From positions 992,001-1,056,000 of the forward strand of contig NC_009142.1 of assembly GCF_000062885.1 (NCBI RefSeq): a DNA stretch of 64,000 bases. Direction: 5' to 3'. The translations under genes were made by a program, and so were the position numbers. Under the pieces are notes generated by a model. The model did not search any database and was not told the origin of the DNA. It saw nothing but the letters and a program-made list of their open reading frames with translations. Each line of letters opens with the position of its first letter. Within the stretch, counting starts at the first letter, position 1. The stretch comes from Saccharopolyspora erythraea NRRL 2338. GTDB lineage: Bacteria > Actinomycetota > Actinomycetes > Mycobacteriales > Pseudonocardiaceae. Positions 49,471 through 59,782 of this stretch are shown here, piece after piece.

Positions 49471-50865
49471 TCAGTCCGCCTTGGCCATGCCGAGCACGTC
49501 GAGGGCGGTCTCCAGCTCCTCCATCGTCAGCTTGCCCGCGTCGACGTGACCGCGTTCCAGCACGACCTCGCGGATGGTCTTGCGCTCCTTGAGGGCCTGC
49601 TTGGCGATCGAGGCGGCCTCCTCGTAGCCGATGTAGCGGTTGAGCGGGGTGACGATCGAGGGCGAGCCCTCCGCGTACTCGCGGGCGCGCTCGACGTTGG
49701 CCTGCACCCCCTCGAAGACCTTGTTCGCCAGCAGCCGGGAAACCGCCGCCAGCAGCCGGGCCGACTCCAGCACGTTGCGCGCGATCACCGGCAGGTTGAC
49801 GTTGAGCTGGAAGTTGCCCTGCGCGCCCGCGAAGGCGACCGCGGCGTCGTTGCCGATCACCTGCGCCACCACCTGCAGCGTCGCCTCCGGGATGACCGGG
49901 TTGACCTTGCCGGGCATGATCGACGAGCCAGGCTGCAGGTCGGGCAGGGCCAGCTCGGCCAGCCCGGTGCGCGGGCCCGATCCCAGCCAGCGCAGGTCGT
50001 TGGCGATCTTGTTCAGGCTGACGGCCACCGCGCGCAGGTTGCCGGAGGTCTCCACGACCGAGTCCTGGCTGGCCTGCGCCTCGAAGTGGTCGCGGGCCTC
50101 GGTCAGCGGCAGGCCGGTGACCCTCGCCAGCTCCCGGGACACCTCGGCGCCGAACCCGTCGGGCGCGTTGAGCCCGGAACCGACCGCGGTGCCGCCGATG
50201 GGCAGCTCGCCGAGCCTGCCGAGCCCGGCCTGCAGCCGCTCGACGCCGAAGCGCACCTGCGAGGCCCACGCGCCGGCCTCCTGGGCCAGCGTGATCGGCA
50301 CCGCGTCCATCAGGTGCGTCCGCCCCGACTTGACCACGCCGGTCCACTCCGACGCGCGGCGCTCGATCACCGCGGCCAGGTGCTCCAACGCCGGGATCAC
50401 GTCGGTGAGCACCGCCTCGGTGGCGGCGACGTGGATCGTGGTCGGGAACGTGTCGTTGGACGACTGCGAGGCGTTGACGTGGTCGTTGGGGTGCACGTCG
50501 CGGCCGAGCCCGCGACTGGCCAGGGTCGCGATGACCTCGTTGGCGTTCATGTTCGACGACGTGCCGGAACCGGTCTGGAACACGTCGATCGGGAAGTGCT
50601 CGTCGTGCCTGCCCTCGGCGACCTCGTCGGCGGCGGCGGCGATGGCCTCGGCCAGGTCGGGGTCGAGCACGCCGAGCCTGCCGTTGACCCGCGCCGCGGC
50701 CGCCTTCAGCAGCCCGAGCGCGCGGATCTGGGAGCGTTCCAGGCCCCGGCCGGAGATCGGGAAGTTCTCGACGGCGCGCTGGGTCTGGGCCCGGTACAGG
50801 GCGTCGGCGGGGACCCGCACCTCGCCCATGGTGTCGTGTTCGATCCGGTAGTCCTGTTCAGCCAT
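49471..50865 (-). CDS. fumC: Fumarate hydratase class II
   Basis: A 464-residue tetrameric fumarase interconverting fumarate and malate in the TCA cycle. Signature [11 protein letters not shown] and the [14 protein letters not shown] and [12 protein letters not shown] segments are intact. It starts [19 protein letters not shown]. In M. tuberculosis fum (Rv1098c) directly adjoins glpX; here a protease/reductase cassette of about 3 kb lies between them. Confidence 0.96.
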   Translation of the reverse strand: MAEQDYRIEHDTMGEVRVPADALYRAQTQRAVENFPISGRGLERSQIRALGLLKAAAARVNGRLGVLDPDLAEAIAAAADEVAEGRHDEHFPIDVFQTGSGTSSNMNANEVIATLASRGLGRDVHPNDHVNASQSSNDTFPTTIHVAATEAVLTDVIPALEHLAAVIERRASEWTGVVKSGRTHLMDAVPITLAQEAGAWASQVRFGVERLQAGLGRLGELPIGGTAVGSGLNAPDGFGAEVSRELARVTGLPLTEARDHFEAQASQDSVVETSGNLRAVAVSLNKIANDLRWLGSGPRTGLAELALPDLQPGSSIMPGKVNPVIPEATLQVVAQVIGNDAAVAFAGAQGNFQLNVNLPVIARNVLESARLLAAVSRLLANKVFEGVQANVERAREYAEGSPSIVTPLNRYIGYEEAASIAKQALKERKTIREVVLERGHVDAGKLTMEELETALDVLGMAKAD

Positions 50866-50996
50866 GGCGAAAGTGTGCCCCTGATCCGGCCGGCCGGTCA
50901 GTATGGGGGACCCCACTCGGGGCACGGCGACCGGCTTCTTGAGCGATCAACGTGCGGCATCTCTCGGGCTCGCGTCCGGGCTGCACCCCCCGGAAA

Positions 50997-51037
50997 GCAG
51001 AAGACGCCGGCCCGCGCCCCGGACCGGCGTCTTCTGC
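50997..51037 (-). terminator. Terminator after the first protease gene
   Basis: A 14-base stem GCAGAAGACGCCGG / CCGGCGTCTTCTGC; the minus-strand 3' side ends near short T-rich sequence. It protects fumC from read-through. Confidence 0.75.
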
Positions 51038-51050
51038 TTGCCTCGAGAGG

Positions 51051-51842
51051 TCAGACTCCCGCGACGTCGTTGATCCAGCCGCGGTAGGCGGTGGCGTCGG
51101 TGTAGATCGACGGCGCCGTGCCGCAAACCGGGACCAGGCTGCCGAGCCTGCTGGTGACGCCGGTCAGGCGCCAGTTGCCCGGCGTGCCCTCGAGCTGCGG
51201 GCCACCGGAGTCGCCGAAGCAGGCGTTGGTCAGCGGCCGCGAGCTGCCGGTGCAGATCTCGGTGCCCTCGTCCACCGCGCTCAGCGAGCACTGGCCGTCG
51301 TCGACGACCTTGGTGTCGAGCTCCTGCAACTGCACGGGCGGCGCACCGCAGCCGCGGACCGGGCAGGTCACGCCCCAGCCGATGATCCGGGACTCCGTGC
51401 CGACCGGGCCGGACGCCTCGGCGATCTCGACCGGCTCCTGCGACACCGCGTGGTCGAGCTTGAGCAGCGCGATGTCACCGTTGGGGTTCTTGGTCTCGTA
51501 GTCGGGGTGCACCACAACCGCGGTCACACCGGCCTGCTCACCGCCGGCGGTGTGGTCCGGGCTGCCGATGCGCAGGCCCAGGTCCGCCGGAGTGGCGTCC
51601 TGGACGCAGTGCGCGGCGGTCAGCACCCACTCCTCGTCGATCAGCGAGGCGCCGCAGCTGTGCTGCCCCTGGCGCTGCAGCGAGGCCATCCATCCGTAGG
51701 GCTCGGTGGCGTCGTGGCCACCGACGATCAGGGTGCCCGGCCCCTCCTGCGGCGCGGGTGCGGCGTTGGCGGTCGCCGGCAATGCCCCGATTCCCATTGC
51801 CAGTGCCGCCAAAGCACCGAGCACCAGTGAAGATTTGCTCAC
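51051..51842 (-). CDS. Secreted trypsin-like serine protease 1
   Basis: A 263-residue S1 protease. The GTG start follows GAGAGGAGAG. A signal peptide (to about ATANAA) precedes the mature domain IVGGHDATEPYGWMASLQ. The triad is visible: LTAAHCV (His), NGDIALLKL (Asp) and CFGDSGGP (Ser). Six cysteines can form disulfides. The residue six before Ser is Asn-type context (TNACFGDSGG), so specificity is uncertain. It resembles protease 2 in this window (see 53178) and probably arose by duplication. Confidence 0.92.
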   Translation of the reverse strand: MSKSSLVLGALAALAMGIGALPATANAAPAPQEGPGTLIVGGHDATEPYGWMASLQRQGQHSCGASLIDEEWVLTAAHCVQDATPADLGLRIGSPDHTAGGEQAGVTAVVVHPDYETKNPNGDIALLKLDHAVSQEPVEIAEASGPVGTESRIIGWGVTCPVRGCGAPPVQLQELDTKVVDDGQCSLSAVDEGTEICTGSSRPLTNACFGDSGGPQLEGTPGNWRLTGVTSRLGSLVPVCGTAPSIYTDATAYRGWINDVAGV

Positions 51843-52030
51843 GGCTCTCCTCTCCCGCTCAAAGACCCGTTCTGCCGAAGCTAGGTGCGGGGTTACCGGC
51901 CAGGTACCGCCAACTGCCGGGCGCAGTTGCGCAACACGGCGGAGCAACGTCGGCATTTCGCGCGCTATGGGCGGGTCTGCCGGGTCTAGCCTGGGAAGCA
52001 TCCGCACGGTGGCGAGCGAATGGGGTGGGC

Positions 52031-53014
52031 ATGACCCCGGTTCCAGGCGAAGTCGATCTGCTCGTGGTCGGGGCCGGCCCGACCGGACTGTTCGCGGCGT
52101 ACTACGCCGGTTTCCGCGGGATGTCGGTGGCCGTGGTCGACGCGCTGCCGGAGCCGGGCGGCCAGGTGACCGCGATGTACCCGGAGAAGATGATCTACGA
52201 CGTCGCCGGGTTCCCGGAGGTCCGCGGCCGCGACCTGGTCGACGCGCTGGTGCGGCAGGCGGCCCAGTACGACCCCGTCTACCTGCTGGGACGCCACGCC
52301 GAGAAGCTGTCCGAAGTGGAGGGCGGCCTGCTGGTCGACGTCGGCGAGCGCGAGTCGGTCAGGGCGGGGGCGGTGCTGGTCACGGCGGGGATCGGCGAGT
52401 TCACCCCGCGCCCGCTGCCGGCCGCCGACGACTGGCTGGGCCGCGGCGTCGTGCACTTCATCCCCGAGCTGGGCGCCCACAGTGGACAGGACGTGGTGGT
52501 CGTCGGCGGCGGTGACTCGGCCTTCGACTGGGCGCTGGCCCTGCACCCGGTCGCGCGCAGCGTGACGCTGGTGCACCGCAGGGCGCGGTTCCGCGCGCAC
52601 GCCGGCCTGGTCGACAAGGTGAGGGGGCTGGGCGTCCCGCTGATCACCGACGCCGAGGTCGCCGAGATCAGGGGCGACGACGCGGGCCCGCACGAGGTCG
52701 AGCTCGCGCTGGCAGGCGACCGGCGCCAGGTGCTGCCCGCGCAGGCCGTGGTCGCCGCGCTGGGATTCACCGCCGATCTGGGACCCATCGAGTCCTGGGG
52801 GCTCGAACTCGAAAAGCGCACGATTCGGGTGGACAGCACGATGCGCACGAGTCGGGAACGCGTGTACGCCGCGGGCGACGTCGCCGCCTATCCGGGAAAG
52901 GTGAAACTGATAGCGACCGGATTCGGGGAAGCGGCCACCGCCGTCAACAACATCGCGGTCGCGCTCAACCCCGAAGCCCACCTGTTCCCCGGGCATTCCT
53001 CGAACATGGGGTGA
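52031..53014 (+). CDS. Ferredoxin-NADP reductase, thioredoxin-reductase type
   Basis: A 327-residue flavoprotein with an FAD fold (LLVVGAGPTGLFAAYYAGF), NADPH fold (VVVVGGGDSAFDWAL) and the FAD-closing ATGFGEAATAVNNIA tail. The CxxC of thioredoxin reductases is absent, which defines the FNR (YumC-like) type that reduces ferredoxin or flavodoxin. The start is chosen at ATG after GGGGTGGG; earlier starts are possible. It is transcribed divergently from protease 1 and converges on protease 2. Confidence 0.87.
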   Translation: MTPVPGEVDLLVVGAGPTGLFAAYYAGFRGMSVAVVDALPEPGGQVTAMYPEKMIYDVAGFPEVRGRDLVDALVRQAAQYDPVYLLGRHAEKLSEVEGGLLVDVGERESVRAGAVLVTAGIGEFTPRPLPAADDWLGRGVVHFIPELGAHSGQDVVVVGGGDSAFDWALALHPVARSVTLVHRRARFRAHAGLVDKVRGLGVPLITDAEVAEIRGDDAGPHEVELALAGDRRQVLPAQAVVAALGFTADLGPIESWGLELEKRTIRVDSTMRTSRERVYAAGDVAAYPGKVKLIATGFGEAATAVNNIAVALNPEAHLFPGHSSNMG

Positions 53015-53177
53015 GGCCGCGGGCGGCAATGCCGGACGGGGTTTCCGGCGCATTCGCCCACGGCCTCTGTCAGCCGATCCGGTGGCGATTGCTCGCGAAA
53101 GCGTGGGGTTTGGGGAGTTCCGCGAGAATTCGCCGCGACCCGGGTTGTTCGGGGTTCACCCCGGGCGGTGGGCCGGA

Positions 53178-53924
53178 TCAGCCGCCGGTGTTCTGGTTGA
53201 TCCAGTCGGTGAAGGCGACCACGTCGGTGTAGATCGACGGACCGGTGGCGCAGGTCGGGTTGTTGTTGCCCGCGCGGCTGGTGGCGCCGATCAGCTCCCA
53301 GTTGCCCGAGGTGCCCTTGATCTGCGGGCCGCCGGAGTCGCCGTAGCAGGCGCCGGAGTTGCCGCCCGGGTTCGCGGTGCAGATCTCGGTCGGGCCGTCG
53401 ATGCTGGTGCAGTCGCCGTCGTCGACGATGGAGGTGTCGAGCTCCTGCAGCATGGTCGGGGCCTCGCCGCAGCCCTGCTCAGGGCAGGTCTGGCCCCAGC
53501 CGATGATACGGGTCTCGGTGCCCGGGGCGCCGGACTCCGCGGCGATCTTGATCGGGGCGGCCTGCACGGCGTGGTCGAGCTGCAGCAGCGCGATGTCACC
53601 GGAGTCGTGGGTCACGACGTTGGTCACGCCTGCCTCTTCGCCGCCGGTGGTGTTGTCGTTGCTGCCGATGCGCAGGCTGAAGTCCGACGGGCTGCCGCCC
53701 TGCACGCAGTGGGCCGCGGTGACCGCCCAGTCGGGCTTGATCAGCGACGCGCCGCAGCCGTGGCTGCCGCCGATCTGCAGCGAGGCCATGAACGAGTACT
53801 CCTCGGTGGCGTCGTGGCCACCGATGATGCGCACACCCGCGTCGTCCGCGGACGCAACCGCTGGGAGGCTGATCGCGCTGCTGACGGCAGCGAGCACCCC
53901 GATAAGAACGGAACGCTTTCGCAT
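53178..53924 (-). CDS. Secreted trypsin-like serine protease 2
   Basis: A 248-residue S1 protease with signal peptide (MRKRSVLIGVLAAVSSAISLP) and mature start IIGGHDATEEYSFMASLQ. The triad is intact: VTAAHCV, SGDIALLQL and CYGDSGGP. Much of the sequence parallels protease 1, including GVTNVVTH, IIGWG-TCP-GCG and PSIYTD. Both are probably self-activating secreted enzymes. They flank the FNR gene. Confidence 0.92.
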   Translation of the reverse strand: MRKRSVLIGVLAAVSSAISLPAVASADDAGVRIIGGHDATEEYSFMASLQIGGSHGCGASLIKPDWAVTAAHCVQGGSPSDFSLRIGSNDNTTGGEEAGVTNVVTHDSGDIALLQLDHAVQAAPIKIAAESGAPGTETRIIGWGQTCPEQGCGEAPTMLQELDTSIVDDGDCTSIDGPTEICTANPGGNSGACYGDSGGPQIKGTSGNWELIGATSRAGNNNPTCATGPSIYTDVVAFTDWINQNTGG

Positions 53925-54096
53925 ATCCGTGGAGTCCTTCCGTGAACCCCGGCGCCGGTCGCCGGATGGCCACAGACCGTATGCGGCATTCCACGAAAGG
54001 TGTACCCACTTAGGGAGTAAGTGCGTCGCGTCCAAGGAACGGGGTGCTTAGCCGTCCACGAACTCCGGATGGCCGGAAAACCCTCGATTTCCTGCG

Positions 54097-54136
54097 GTTT
54101 CACCCGAAACCCGAATTGGCGGGTTTCGGGTGAAAC
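54097..54136 (-). terminator. Strong inverted repeat after glpX
   Basis: A perfect 17-bp stem GTTTCACCCGAAACCCG / CGGGTTTCGGGTGAAAC with a 6-base loop, 34 bases past the glpX stop. It is AT-richer than other hairpins here. Confidence 0.75.
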
Positions 54137-54170
54137 TGTGAAACGCGGGAAAAACTGCCGGGCCGCGAAA

Positions 54171-55217
54171 TCAGGGCAGCAGGCCGTGCCGGGAGGTCTC
54201 GCCCTCCTTGCCGAAGTCCACGTTCGCGTACTCGCGGAGCTTGGAAAGGCGGTGCGAGCCGTCGATCATGCGGACGGTGCCGGACTTGGAGCGCATGACG
54301 ATCGACTGGGTGCTGCACCGGTTGGCGCGGTAGTGCACGCCCTTGAGCAGCGCGCCGTCGGTGATGCCGGTGGCGCAGAAGAACACGTTGTCGCCGCGCA
54401 CCAGGTCGGAGGTGCTCAGCACGCGTTCGACGTCGTGGCCGGCGTCGGCGACCTTGCGCCGTTCGTCGTCGTCCTTGGGCCACAGGCGGGTCTGGATCTC
54501 GCCGCCGAGGCACTTGAGCGCGCAGGCGGTGATGATGCCCTCGGGTGTGCCGCCGATGCCCATCAGCATGTCGACGCCGCTGTCCGGGCGGGCGGCCGCG
54601 ATGGCGCCCGCGACGTCGCCGTCGGAGATGAACTGGATGCGGGCGCCGGCCTCGCGGACCTCCTTGACCAGCTGCTCGTGGCGGGGGCGGTCCAGGATGC
54701 AGACGGTGACGTCGGAGACGTCGATGTGCTTGGCCTTGGCGACCCGGCGGATGTTCTCGGCGGTGGGGGCGGAGAGGTCGATCACGCCGGCGGCCTCGGG
54801 GCCGACGGCCAGCTTCTCCATGTAGAACACCGCGGAGGGGTCGAACATCGCGCCGCGTTCGGAGACCGCCAGCACGGCCAGCGCGTTGGGCATGCCCTTG
54901 CTCAGCAGGGTGGTGCCGTCGATCGGGTCGACCGCGACGTCGCAGTCCGGGCCCTCGCCGTTGCCGACCTCCTCGCCGTTGAACAGCATGGGGGCCTCGT
55001 CCTTCTCGCCCTCGCCGATCACGACGACGCCGCGCATCGAGACGGTGCCGATCAGCTTGCGCATGGCGTCCACGGCGGCGCCGTCACCGGAGTTCTTGTC
55101 GCCCCGGCCGACCCAGCGACCGGCGGCCATCGCAGCGGCCTCGGTGACCCGTACCAGTTCCATCGCCAGGTTGCGGTCCGGGGCCTCGTTGCGGCTTTCG
55201 GTGGTGGACGTGCTCAT
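54171..55217 (-). CDS. glpX: Class II fructose-1,6-bisphosphatase (GlpX)
   Basis: A 348-residue lithium-sensitive phosphatase hydrolysing fructose 1,6-bisphosphate for gluconeogenesis; actinobacteria use this as their main FBPase. Metal-site motifs [11 protein letters not shown] and [15 protein letters not shown] are present. The start [10 protein letters not shown] follows GGGAGG. Same pairing with fumarase as in mycobacteria, apart from the inserted cassette. Confidence 0.94.
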   Translation of the reverse strand: MSTSTTESRNEAPDRNLAMELVRVTEAAAMAAGRWVGRGDKNSGDGAAVDAMRKLIGTVSMRGVVVIGEGEKDEAPMLFNGEEVGNGEGPDCDVAVDPIDGTTLLSKGMPNALAVLAVSERGAMFDPSAVFYMEKLAVGPEAAGVIDLSAPTAENIRRVAKAKHIDVSDVTVCILDRPRHEQLVKEVREAGARIQFISDGDVAGAIAAARPDSGVDMLMGIGGTPEGIITACALKCLGGEIQTRLWPKDDDERRKVADAGHDVERVLSTSDLVRGDNVFFCATGITDGALLKGVHYRANRCSTQSIVMRSKSGTVRMIDGSHRLSKLREYANVDFGKEGETSRHGLLP

Positions 55218-55688
55218 CGCGCCTCCCGGTGGTGAGCGGGTTCCTTCAGGTTCCACGGCCCGCGGGCGCGGTTCGCGGTGTGACGTGCGCCGCGCGCAGG
55301 CTCATTGCGACAGATCTTCCCAGATCGGAGGGGCCCCAGCGGGCTCACGTGGGGCAGCCCACTACGCCCCCGGTGAGGAGCGTCCCCGAGCGCGCGCGGC
55401 GTCGCAGCAGGTCGCGGGGCCTGGCGGCTGGAGGCGGGACGGATCTGGCAGAGCATGCGTGACCGGATGTGCGTGTGTTGCGGGCGCGACGACGCGTGCG
55501 CGCAAGCGATGGCTCTGCGCCCGACCGCGTCGGCTATCTCCAGGGTGCTACTCAAAGCCGCCGACGGCAGCGTGCCCGGTCACTGATGCCCCGCCTCGCG
55601 GGCGCGCCGCTCTCAGCCCGCATCGCTTTCGCCGCCCGGCGCGAGGTGCGCCGGCCCGCGGCGCTTCCGCCGTGGCCGCGCCGCGCTG
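55218..55688. other. 470-bp spacer between glpX and xseB
   Basis: I see no supported gene. The DUF4245 gene that lies upstream of glpX in mycobacteria is not found. One 43-codon frame (55455-55586, with CVCC near its start) is considered chance. Confidence 0.5.
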
Positions 55689-55943
55689 CTACTCGTCCTC
55701 GACCGCCGCCAGGGCGCGTTCCACGCGCTCGCGCGCGCCCGCCAGGTGGCGCTCGCACACCGCGGCCAGCGCCTCGCCGCGCTCCCACAGCGCGAGCGAG
55801 TCCTCCAGCGAGAGGCCACCGGCCTCGAGCTGCTTGACCACCTCGGCCAGCGCGTCCCTGGCCTCCTCGTAGCCCATCTCGGCGACCTCGGGGTGCGCGG
55901 CCACCGGGTCGAAGTGCTCGTCCTTCGCGTCGTTCTCGCTCAC
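55689..55943 (-). CDS. xseB: Exodeoxyribonuclease VII small subunit
   Basis: An 84-residue subunit with the XseB helical hairpin ([34 protein letters not shown]). It assembles around XseA and activates single-strand DNA degradation. The GTG start overlaps the stop of the preceding unknown gene by 4 bases. Confidence 0.95.
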   Translation of the reverse strand: MSENDAKDEHFDPVAAHPEVAEMGYEEARDALAEVVKQLEAGGLSLEDSLALWERGEALAAVCERHLAGARERVERALAAVEDE

Positions 55944-56395
55944 GGGGTGGGACTCTCCAGCCTGCTCTGCACCGACACCACCGCGGTGGCGATCGCCTGG
56001 TCGTAGCCGACGAACGCCTCGGCGAACTCGGCACCGTCGCCTTCGCGCACCGCGTCGTTGATGCGCAACTGCGCCTCCGCGACCCTACGTCGCAGCGCCG
56101 ACCCGTGCCCGAGCCACCACCGCTGACCGACGTAGCCGGTCGTCGCCTCGGCCAGCGCGCTCAGCCGCGCGGGCAGCGACTTGCGCTCGGCCGAGTCGCA
56201 GCCGCCCAGCAGGGCCGCCCAGCAGCCCGCCGCCGCCGAGTCGGCCTCCTCGGCCCGCCGCCACACCTCACCGGCGGGCTCGCGCCGCCCGAGGTCGGCC
56301 TGCTCGGTGGCCGCCGACCGGGCCACGCCCACGGTCAACGGGAGGAACGTGGGCTCCTGCTTCGGGTGCACCAGCTCCTCCGTCCTCGCCGTCAT
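55940..56395 (-). CDS. Unknown protein coupled between xseA and xseB
   Basis: A 151-residue soluble, mostly helical protein; start [15 protein letters not shown]. It overlaps xseA by 4 bases on one side and xseB by 4 bases on the other, so it is translated with both exonuclease VII subunits. It contains one HxS-like and aromatic patch ([18 protein letters not shown]). I do not recognise the family. In M. tuberculosis the two subunits are neighbours without this gene, so it may be an accessory or a lineage-specific insertion. Confidence 0.7.
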   Translation of the reverse strand: MTARTEELVHPKQEPTFLPLTVGVARSAATEQADLGRREPAGEVWRRAEEADSAAAGCWAALLGGCDSAERKSLPARLSALAEATTGYVGQRWWLGHGSALRRRVAEAQLRINDAVREGDGAEFAEAFVGYDQAIATAVVSVQSRLESPTP

Positions 56396-57612
56396 TCGTC
56401 TACGACCGCGTACACCGCCCCGTCAACGACCCTGACCCGGAGCCTGGTTCCCGGTCCTGCCTCGTCGACCGACCTGAGCACGCCGTCCACCCCGTCCGGA
56501 TCGACGAGCTGCACGATCGCGTACCCGCGAGCAAGAGTGGCCGCAGGTCCGAGGGTCGTCAAGCGTGATCGAACTCCCTCCACCCGGTGCTGTTCGGTGG
56601 TCAGCACCGAGGTCATAGCCCGCCTCGCCCGGTCGCGCAGCCCGCTTACCTGCTCGGACCTGCGGTCGAGCGGCCCGATCGGATCGGCCAGGACCGGTCT
56701 GCTGCGCAGCGCGTCGAGCAGTCTGCGCTCGCGGTCCACCCATCCGTGCAACGCGCGACGCGCCCGGTCGCGAAGCTGGTGGATGCGCTGGGTCTCCTCG
56801 GCGACGTCCGGTACGACCCGTTTGCCCGCTCCGGTGGGCGTCGAGCAGCGGACGTCGGCGACGTGGTCGAGCAGCGGCGAGTCCGGCTCGTGCCCGATCG
56901 CGCTGACCACCGGCGTGCGGCACGCCGACACCGCCCGGCACAGCGCCTCGTCGGAGAACGGCAGGAGGTCCTCGACGCTGCCGCCGCCGCGGGCCAGCAC
57001 GATCACGTCGACCTCCGGCACCCGGTCCAGCTCGCCGAGGGCCTCGAGGATCTGCGGCACCGCCGTGGAGCCCTGCACCGCCACGTTGCGGATCTCGAAC
57101 CGGACGGCCGGCCAGCGCAACCGGGCGTTGGTCAGGACGTCGTGCTCCGCGGCCGAGGCGCGCCCGGTGATCAGGCCGACCTTGTTCGGCAGGAACGGCA
57201 GCGGGCGCTTGCGCGCGGGGTCGAACAGCCCTTCGGCCTTCAGCAGCTGGCGCAGCCGCTCGATGCGGGCCAGCAGCTCACCGATGCCGACCGCGCGGAT
57301 CTCGTCGACCCGCAGGCTCAGCGTGCCGCGCCCGACGAAGAAGGTCGGTTTGCCGTGCACCACGACCCGGCTGCCGTCGGTCAGCGGCGGCTCCATGTTG
57401 CGCAGCAGCGCCGACGAGCACGTCAGCGTGAGCGACACGTCGGCCGACGGGTCGCGCAGCGTCAGGAACGCCGTGGCCGCACCGGGGCGCGCGGAGATCT
57501 GGGTGATCTGGCCCTCGACCCAGATCGAGCCGAGCCGGTTGATCCAGTCGGCGATCTTGCGGGCCACCGTGCGTACGGGCCACGGCTCTTCGGGGCTGGT
57601 CGGGGAGGACAG
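56392..57612 (-). CDS. xseA: Exodeoxyribonuclease VII large subunit
   Basis: A 406-residue catalytic subunit if translation begins at CTG, which sits 5 bases after GAGGAG and gives [16 protein letters not shown], matching the family N-terminus; no in-frame ATG, GTG or TTG lies nearby. An ATG at 57789 would add 59 unlikely residues. The OB-fold ([14 protein letters not shown]) is followed by the nuclease domain with [29 protein letters not shown] and [13 protein letters not shown]. It degrades single-stranded DNA from both ends. Confidence 0.9.
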   Translation of the reverse strand: MSSPTSPEEPWPVRTVARKIADWINRLGSIWVEGQITQISARPGAATAFLTLRDPSADVSLTLTCSSALLRNMEPPLTDGSRVVVHGKPTFFVGRGTLSLRVDEIRAVGIGELLARIERLRQLLKAEGLFDPARKRPLPFLPNKVGLITGRASAAEHDVLTNARLRWPAVRFEIRNVAVQGSTAVPQILEALGELDRVPEVDVIVLARGGGSVEDLLPFSDEALCRAVSACRTPVVSAIGHEPDSPLLDHVADVRCSTPTGAGKRVVPDVAEETQRIHQLRDRARRALHGWVDRERRLLDALRSRPVLADPIGPLDRRSEQVSGLRDRARRAMTSVLTTEQHRVEGVRSRLTTLGPAATLARGYAIVQLVDPDGVDGVLRSVDEAGPGTRLRVRVVDGAVYAVVDE

Positions 57613-57833
57613 GTCCGCTCCTCTTCGGTCGTGCGGTCGTTGGCGGCGCCGGGCTCGGGCCCCGCCGGCGGCTGCGGGGCCGGCGACGTCCGAGCGTATT
57701 CGCCCTGGCCGACAGCCCGCGCGGCTGACGCCCGGCGGGTCCGGCCGCCCGCCGGACTCACGCGACCCCCGGGCTGCTAGTCCCGTCATCCGCCCAGCGC
57801 TCGGGTTGCGCTCCTGGTGCCCAGCTCGCCCGG

Positions 57834-58298
57834 CTACTGGCTGCGCACGCGCTCCAGCCGGTTGGCGAGCATGCGCACGAACTCCGGGCGGTTCTCGTGG
57901 GCCTGCTCGTGCTCCAGCAGCTCGGCCAGCTCCGCCTCGGTGTAGGAGCGCAGGCGCCCCCGCAGCTGCGGCAGGCTCATCCGGTCGTAGTCGGCCAGCA
58001 GCGACGTCTCCTCCTCCGGCGCGGCCGTCGACGGACGCTGCGGCGCGGCGGGCTCCTCGTCCTCGTCGAAGGTCACCCAGGCGGGCTGCTCCTCGTAGGT
58101 GCGCAGGCCCGCGAGAGCCTCGTCACCCTTGATGGCCAGCTCGGTGATCTGCTGCTGGACCCGCATCGACACCTGCAGCGCCTGGCTCACGACGGTCACC
58201 GGCAGCCCGAGCAGGGTGGCCGGAAGCTGGCGGGTCTGCTCGACGGCGGTGGCCGCGAGCCCGGCGGCGACCCGCACCGGCAGGGGGAACGATCGCAT
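57834..58298 (-). CDS. Lipid-droplet-associated protein homologue
   Basis: A 154-residue protein; start [14 protein letters not shown]. The N-terminal half is amphipathic/hydrophobic helices ([31 protein letters not shown]), followed by an acidic Pro-rich linker and a C-terminal helical domain ([34 protein letters not shown]). It matches the position and type of Rv1109c, proposed to bind lipid droplets. It lies divergent from ispH. Confidence 0.78.
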   Translation of the reverse strand: MRSFPLPVRVAAGLAATAVEQTRQLPATLLGLPVTVVSQALQVSMRVQQQITELAIKGDEALAGLRTYEEQPAWVTFDEDEEPAAPQRPSTAAPEEETSLLADYDRMSLPQLRGRLRSYTEAELAELLEHEQAHENRPEFVRMLANRLERVRSQ

Positions 58299-58403
58299 GG
58301 CCACAGCCTGCCGCATGCGCACCCGGGAAGCCACGACTAGTCCGTACGAGCGAACGGTGCGGACCGCGGCGGACACCGTCCGGTGATCCCGCCGACGGCG
58401 AGG

Positions 58404-58432
58404 CTGACCCGATCCGGGAGGGTCCGTACCCT
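58404..58432 (+). promoter_or_regulatory. Promoter of ispH (leaderless)
   Basis: -35 CTGACC (58404-58409), 17-base spacer, -10 TACCCT (58427-58432). The ATG at 58440 lies 7 bases later, so the mRNA is likely leaderless. Confidence 0.6.
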
Positions 58433-58439
58433 GGATGGC

Positions 58440-59468
58440 ATGACGACCTCGCCCCAGGCCGCCGACCACGCTGACCAGGACCGCCCCGGCGCGGCGTCGA
58501 ACAAGCGGGTGCTGCTTGCCAAGCCCCGCGGTTACTGCGCCGGCGTCGACCGCGCCGTCATCACCGTCGAGAAGGCCCTGGAGACCTACGGCCCTCCGGT
58601 GTACGTGCGCAAGGAGATCGTGCACAACAAGCACGTCGTGGAGACCCTCCGCGAACGTGGCGTGATCTTCGTCGAGGAGACCGACGAGGTGCCCGAGGGC
58701 GCCCTCGTGGTGTTCTCCGCGCACGGCGTCTCGCCCGCGGTGCACGAAGAGGCCGAGCGCCGCAGCCTGCGGACCATCGACGCGACCTGCCCGCTGGTGA
58801 CCAAGGTCCACAAGGAGGTCAACCGGTTCGCCAGGGAGGACTACGACATCCTGCTGATCGGCCACGAGGGCCACGAGGAGGTCGAGGGAACCTCCGGTGA
58901 GGCCCCGGACCGGGTGCAGCTGGTCGACAAGCCGGAGGACGTCGACAAGGTCACTGTCCGCGACCCCTCCAAGGTGGTGTGGCTGTCGCAGACCACGCTG
59001 AGCGTGGACGAGACGATGGAGCGGGTCGACCAGCTCAAGGGCCGGTTCCCCGACCTGCAGGCGCCGCCGAGCGACGACATCTGCTACGCCACCTCCAACC
59101 GCCAGGTCGCGGTCAAGGCGATGGCTTCCGAGTGCGACCTGGTGCTGGTGGTCGGCTCGCAGAACTCGTCGAACTCCAAGCGGCTGGTCGAGGTGGCCCT
59201 GCAGGCGGGCGCCACCGACTCGCACCTGATCGACTACGCCGAGCAGATCGACGAGTCCTGGCTGGACGGCGTCACCACGGTGGGCGTCACCAGCGGTGCC
59301 TCGGTGCCGGACGTGCTGGTCATGCAGGTCCTCGACTTCCTGGCCGAGCGCGGCTGGGGCGATGTCGAGGAGGTCACCACGGCCAACGAGAAGATCGCCT
59401 TCGCGCTGCCGCCGGAACTGCGCAAGGACCTGCGCGACAACCCGAACGGCCCGAAGGGCGTGCGCTGA
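58440..59468 (+). CDS. ispH: 4-Hydroxy-3-methylbut-2-enyl diphosphate reductase
   Basis: A 342-residue iron-sulfur enzyme forming IPP and DMAPP in the last step of the MEP pathway. Cluster cysteines are in GYCAGV (Cys33), DATCPLV and [10 protein letters not shown]. Isoprenoid precursors feed the cis-prenyltransferase at 37 kb. Same neighbourhood as Rv1110. It is followed by a terminator. Confidence 0.95.
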   Translation: MTTSPQAADHADQDRPGAASNKRVLLAKPRGYCAGVDRAVITVEKALETYGPPVYVRKEIVHNKHVVETLRERGVIFVEETDEVPEGALVVFSAHGVSPAVHEEAERRSLRTIDATCPLVTKVHKEVNRFAREDYDILLIGHEGHEEVEGTSGEAPDRVQLVDKPEDVDKVTVRDPSKVVWLSQTTLSVDETMERVDQLKGRFPDLQAPPSDDICYATSNRQVAVKAMASECDLVLVVGSQNSSNSKRLVEVALQAGATDSHLIDYAEQIDESWLDGVTTVGVTSGASVPDVLVMQVLDFLAERGWGDVEEVTTANEKIAFALPPELRKDLRDNPNGPKGVR

Positions 59469-59782
59469 CCCGTCTCCGCCTGGGCCGCGGCGCCCGGTAG
59501 GGCTGCGGAACCTCTGCCGTCAAGCTTCCGCCGGTGGACGCCGCGTCGACCCGCTCGCACGCTCAGGCGACGCCATGGCGTTCCGGCAGGCACCGCCGAG
59601 ACGAAGCACGCCGACGGCGACGCCATGGCGGAAGGCGTCGGCACCGAACGGGTCCTGTGACCCCGCGATGACGAACAGGCCCGTGGCTCCAACCGGAGCC
59701 ACGGGCCTGTTGCGTGCGTGTTGTGCGACCGGACGCCGCCGTCAGTCCCTCCGCCACCCGCGGCGGGACCGACGGCCCCGGC
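59469..59782. other. 314-bp spacer between ispH and the DUF6542 gene
   Basis: No gene seen. Two direct copies of GGCGACGCCATGGCG (about 59567-59581 and 59615-59629) lie 48 bases apart. The terminator at 59674-59711 is inside. Confidence 0.5.
59674..59711 (+). terminator. Terminator after ispH
   Basis: A perfect 17-bp stem AACAGGCCCGTGGCTCC / GGAGCCACGGGCCTGTT with an AACC loop. Confidence 0.85.

Noticed and set aside
55455-55586. 43-codon ORF with CVCC
   Set aside because: No ribosome site, no neighbour support and no recognised family.
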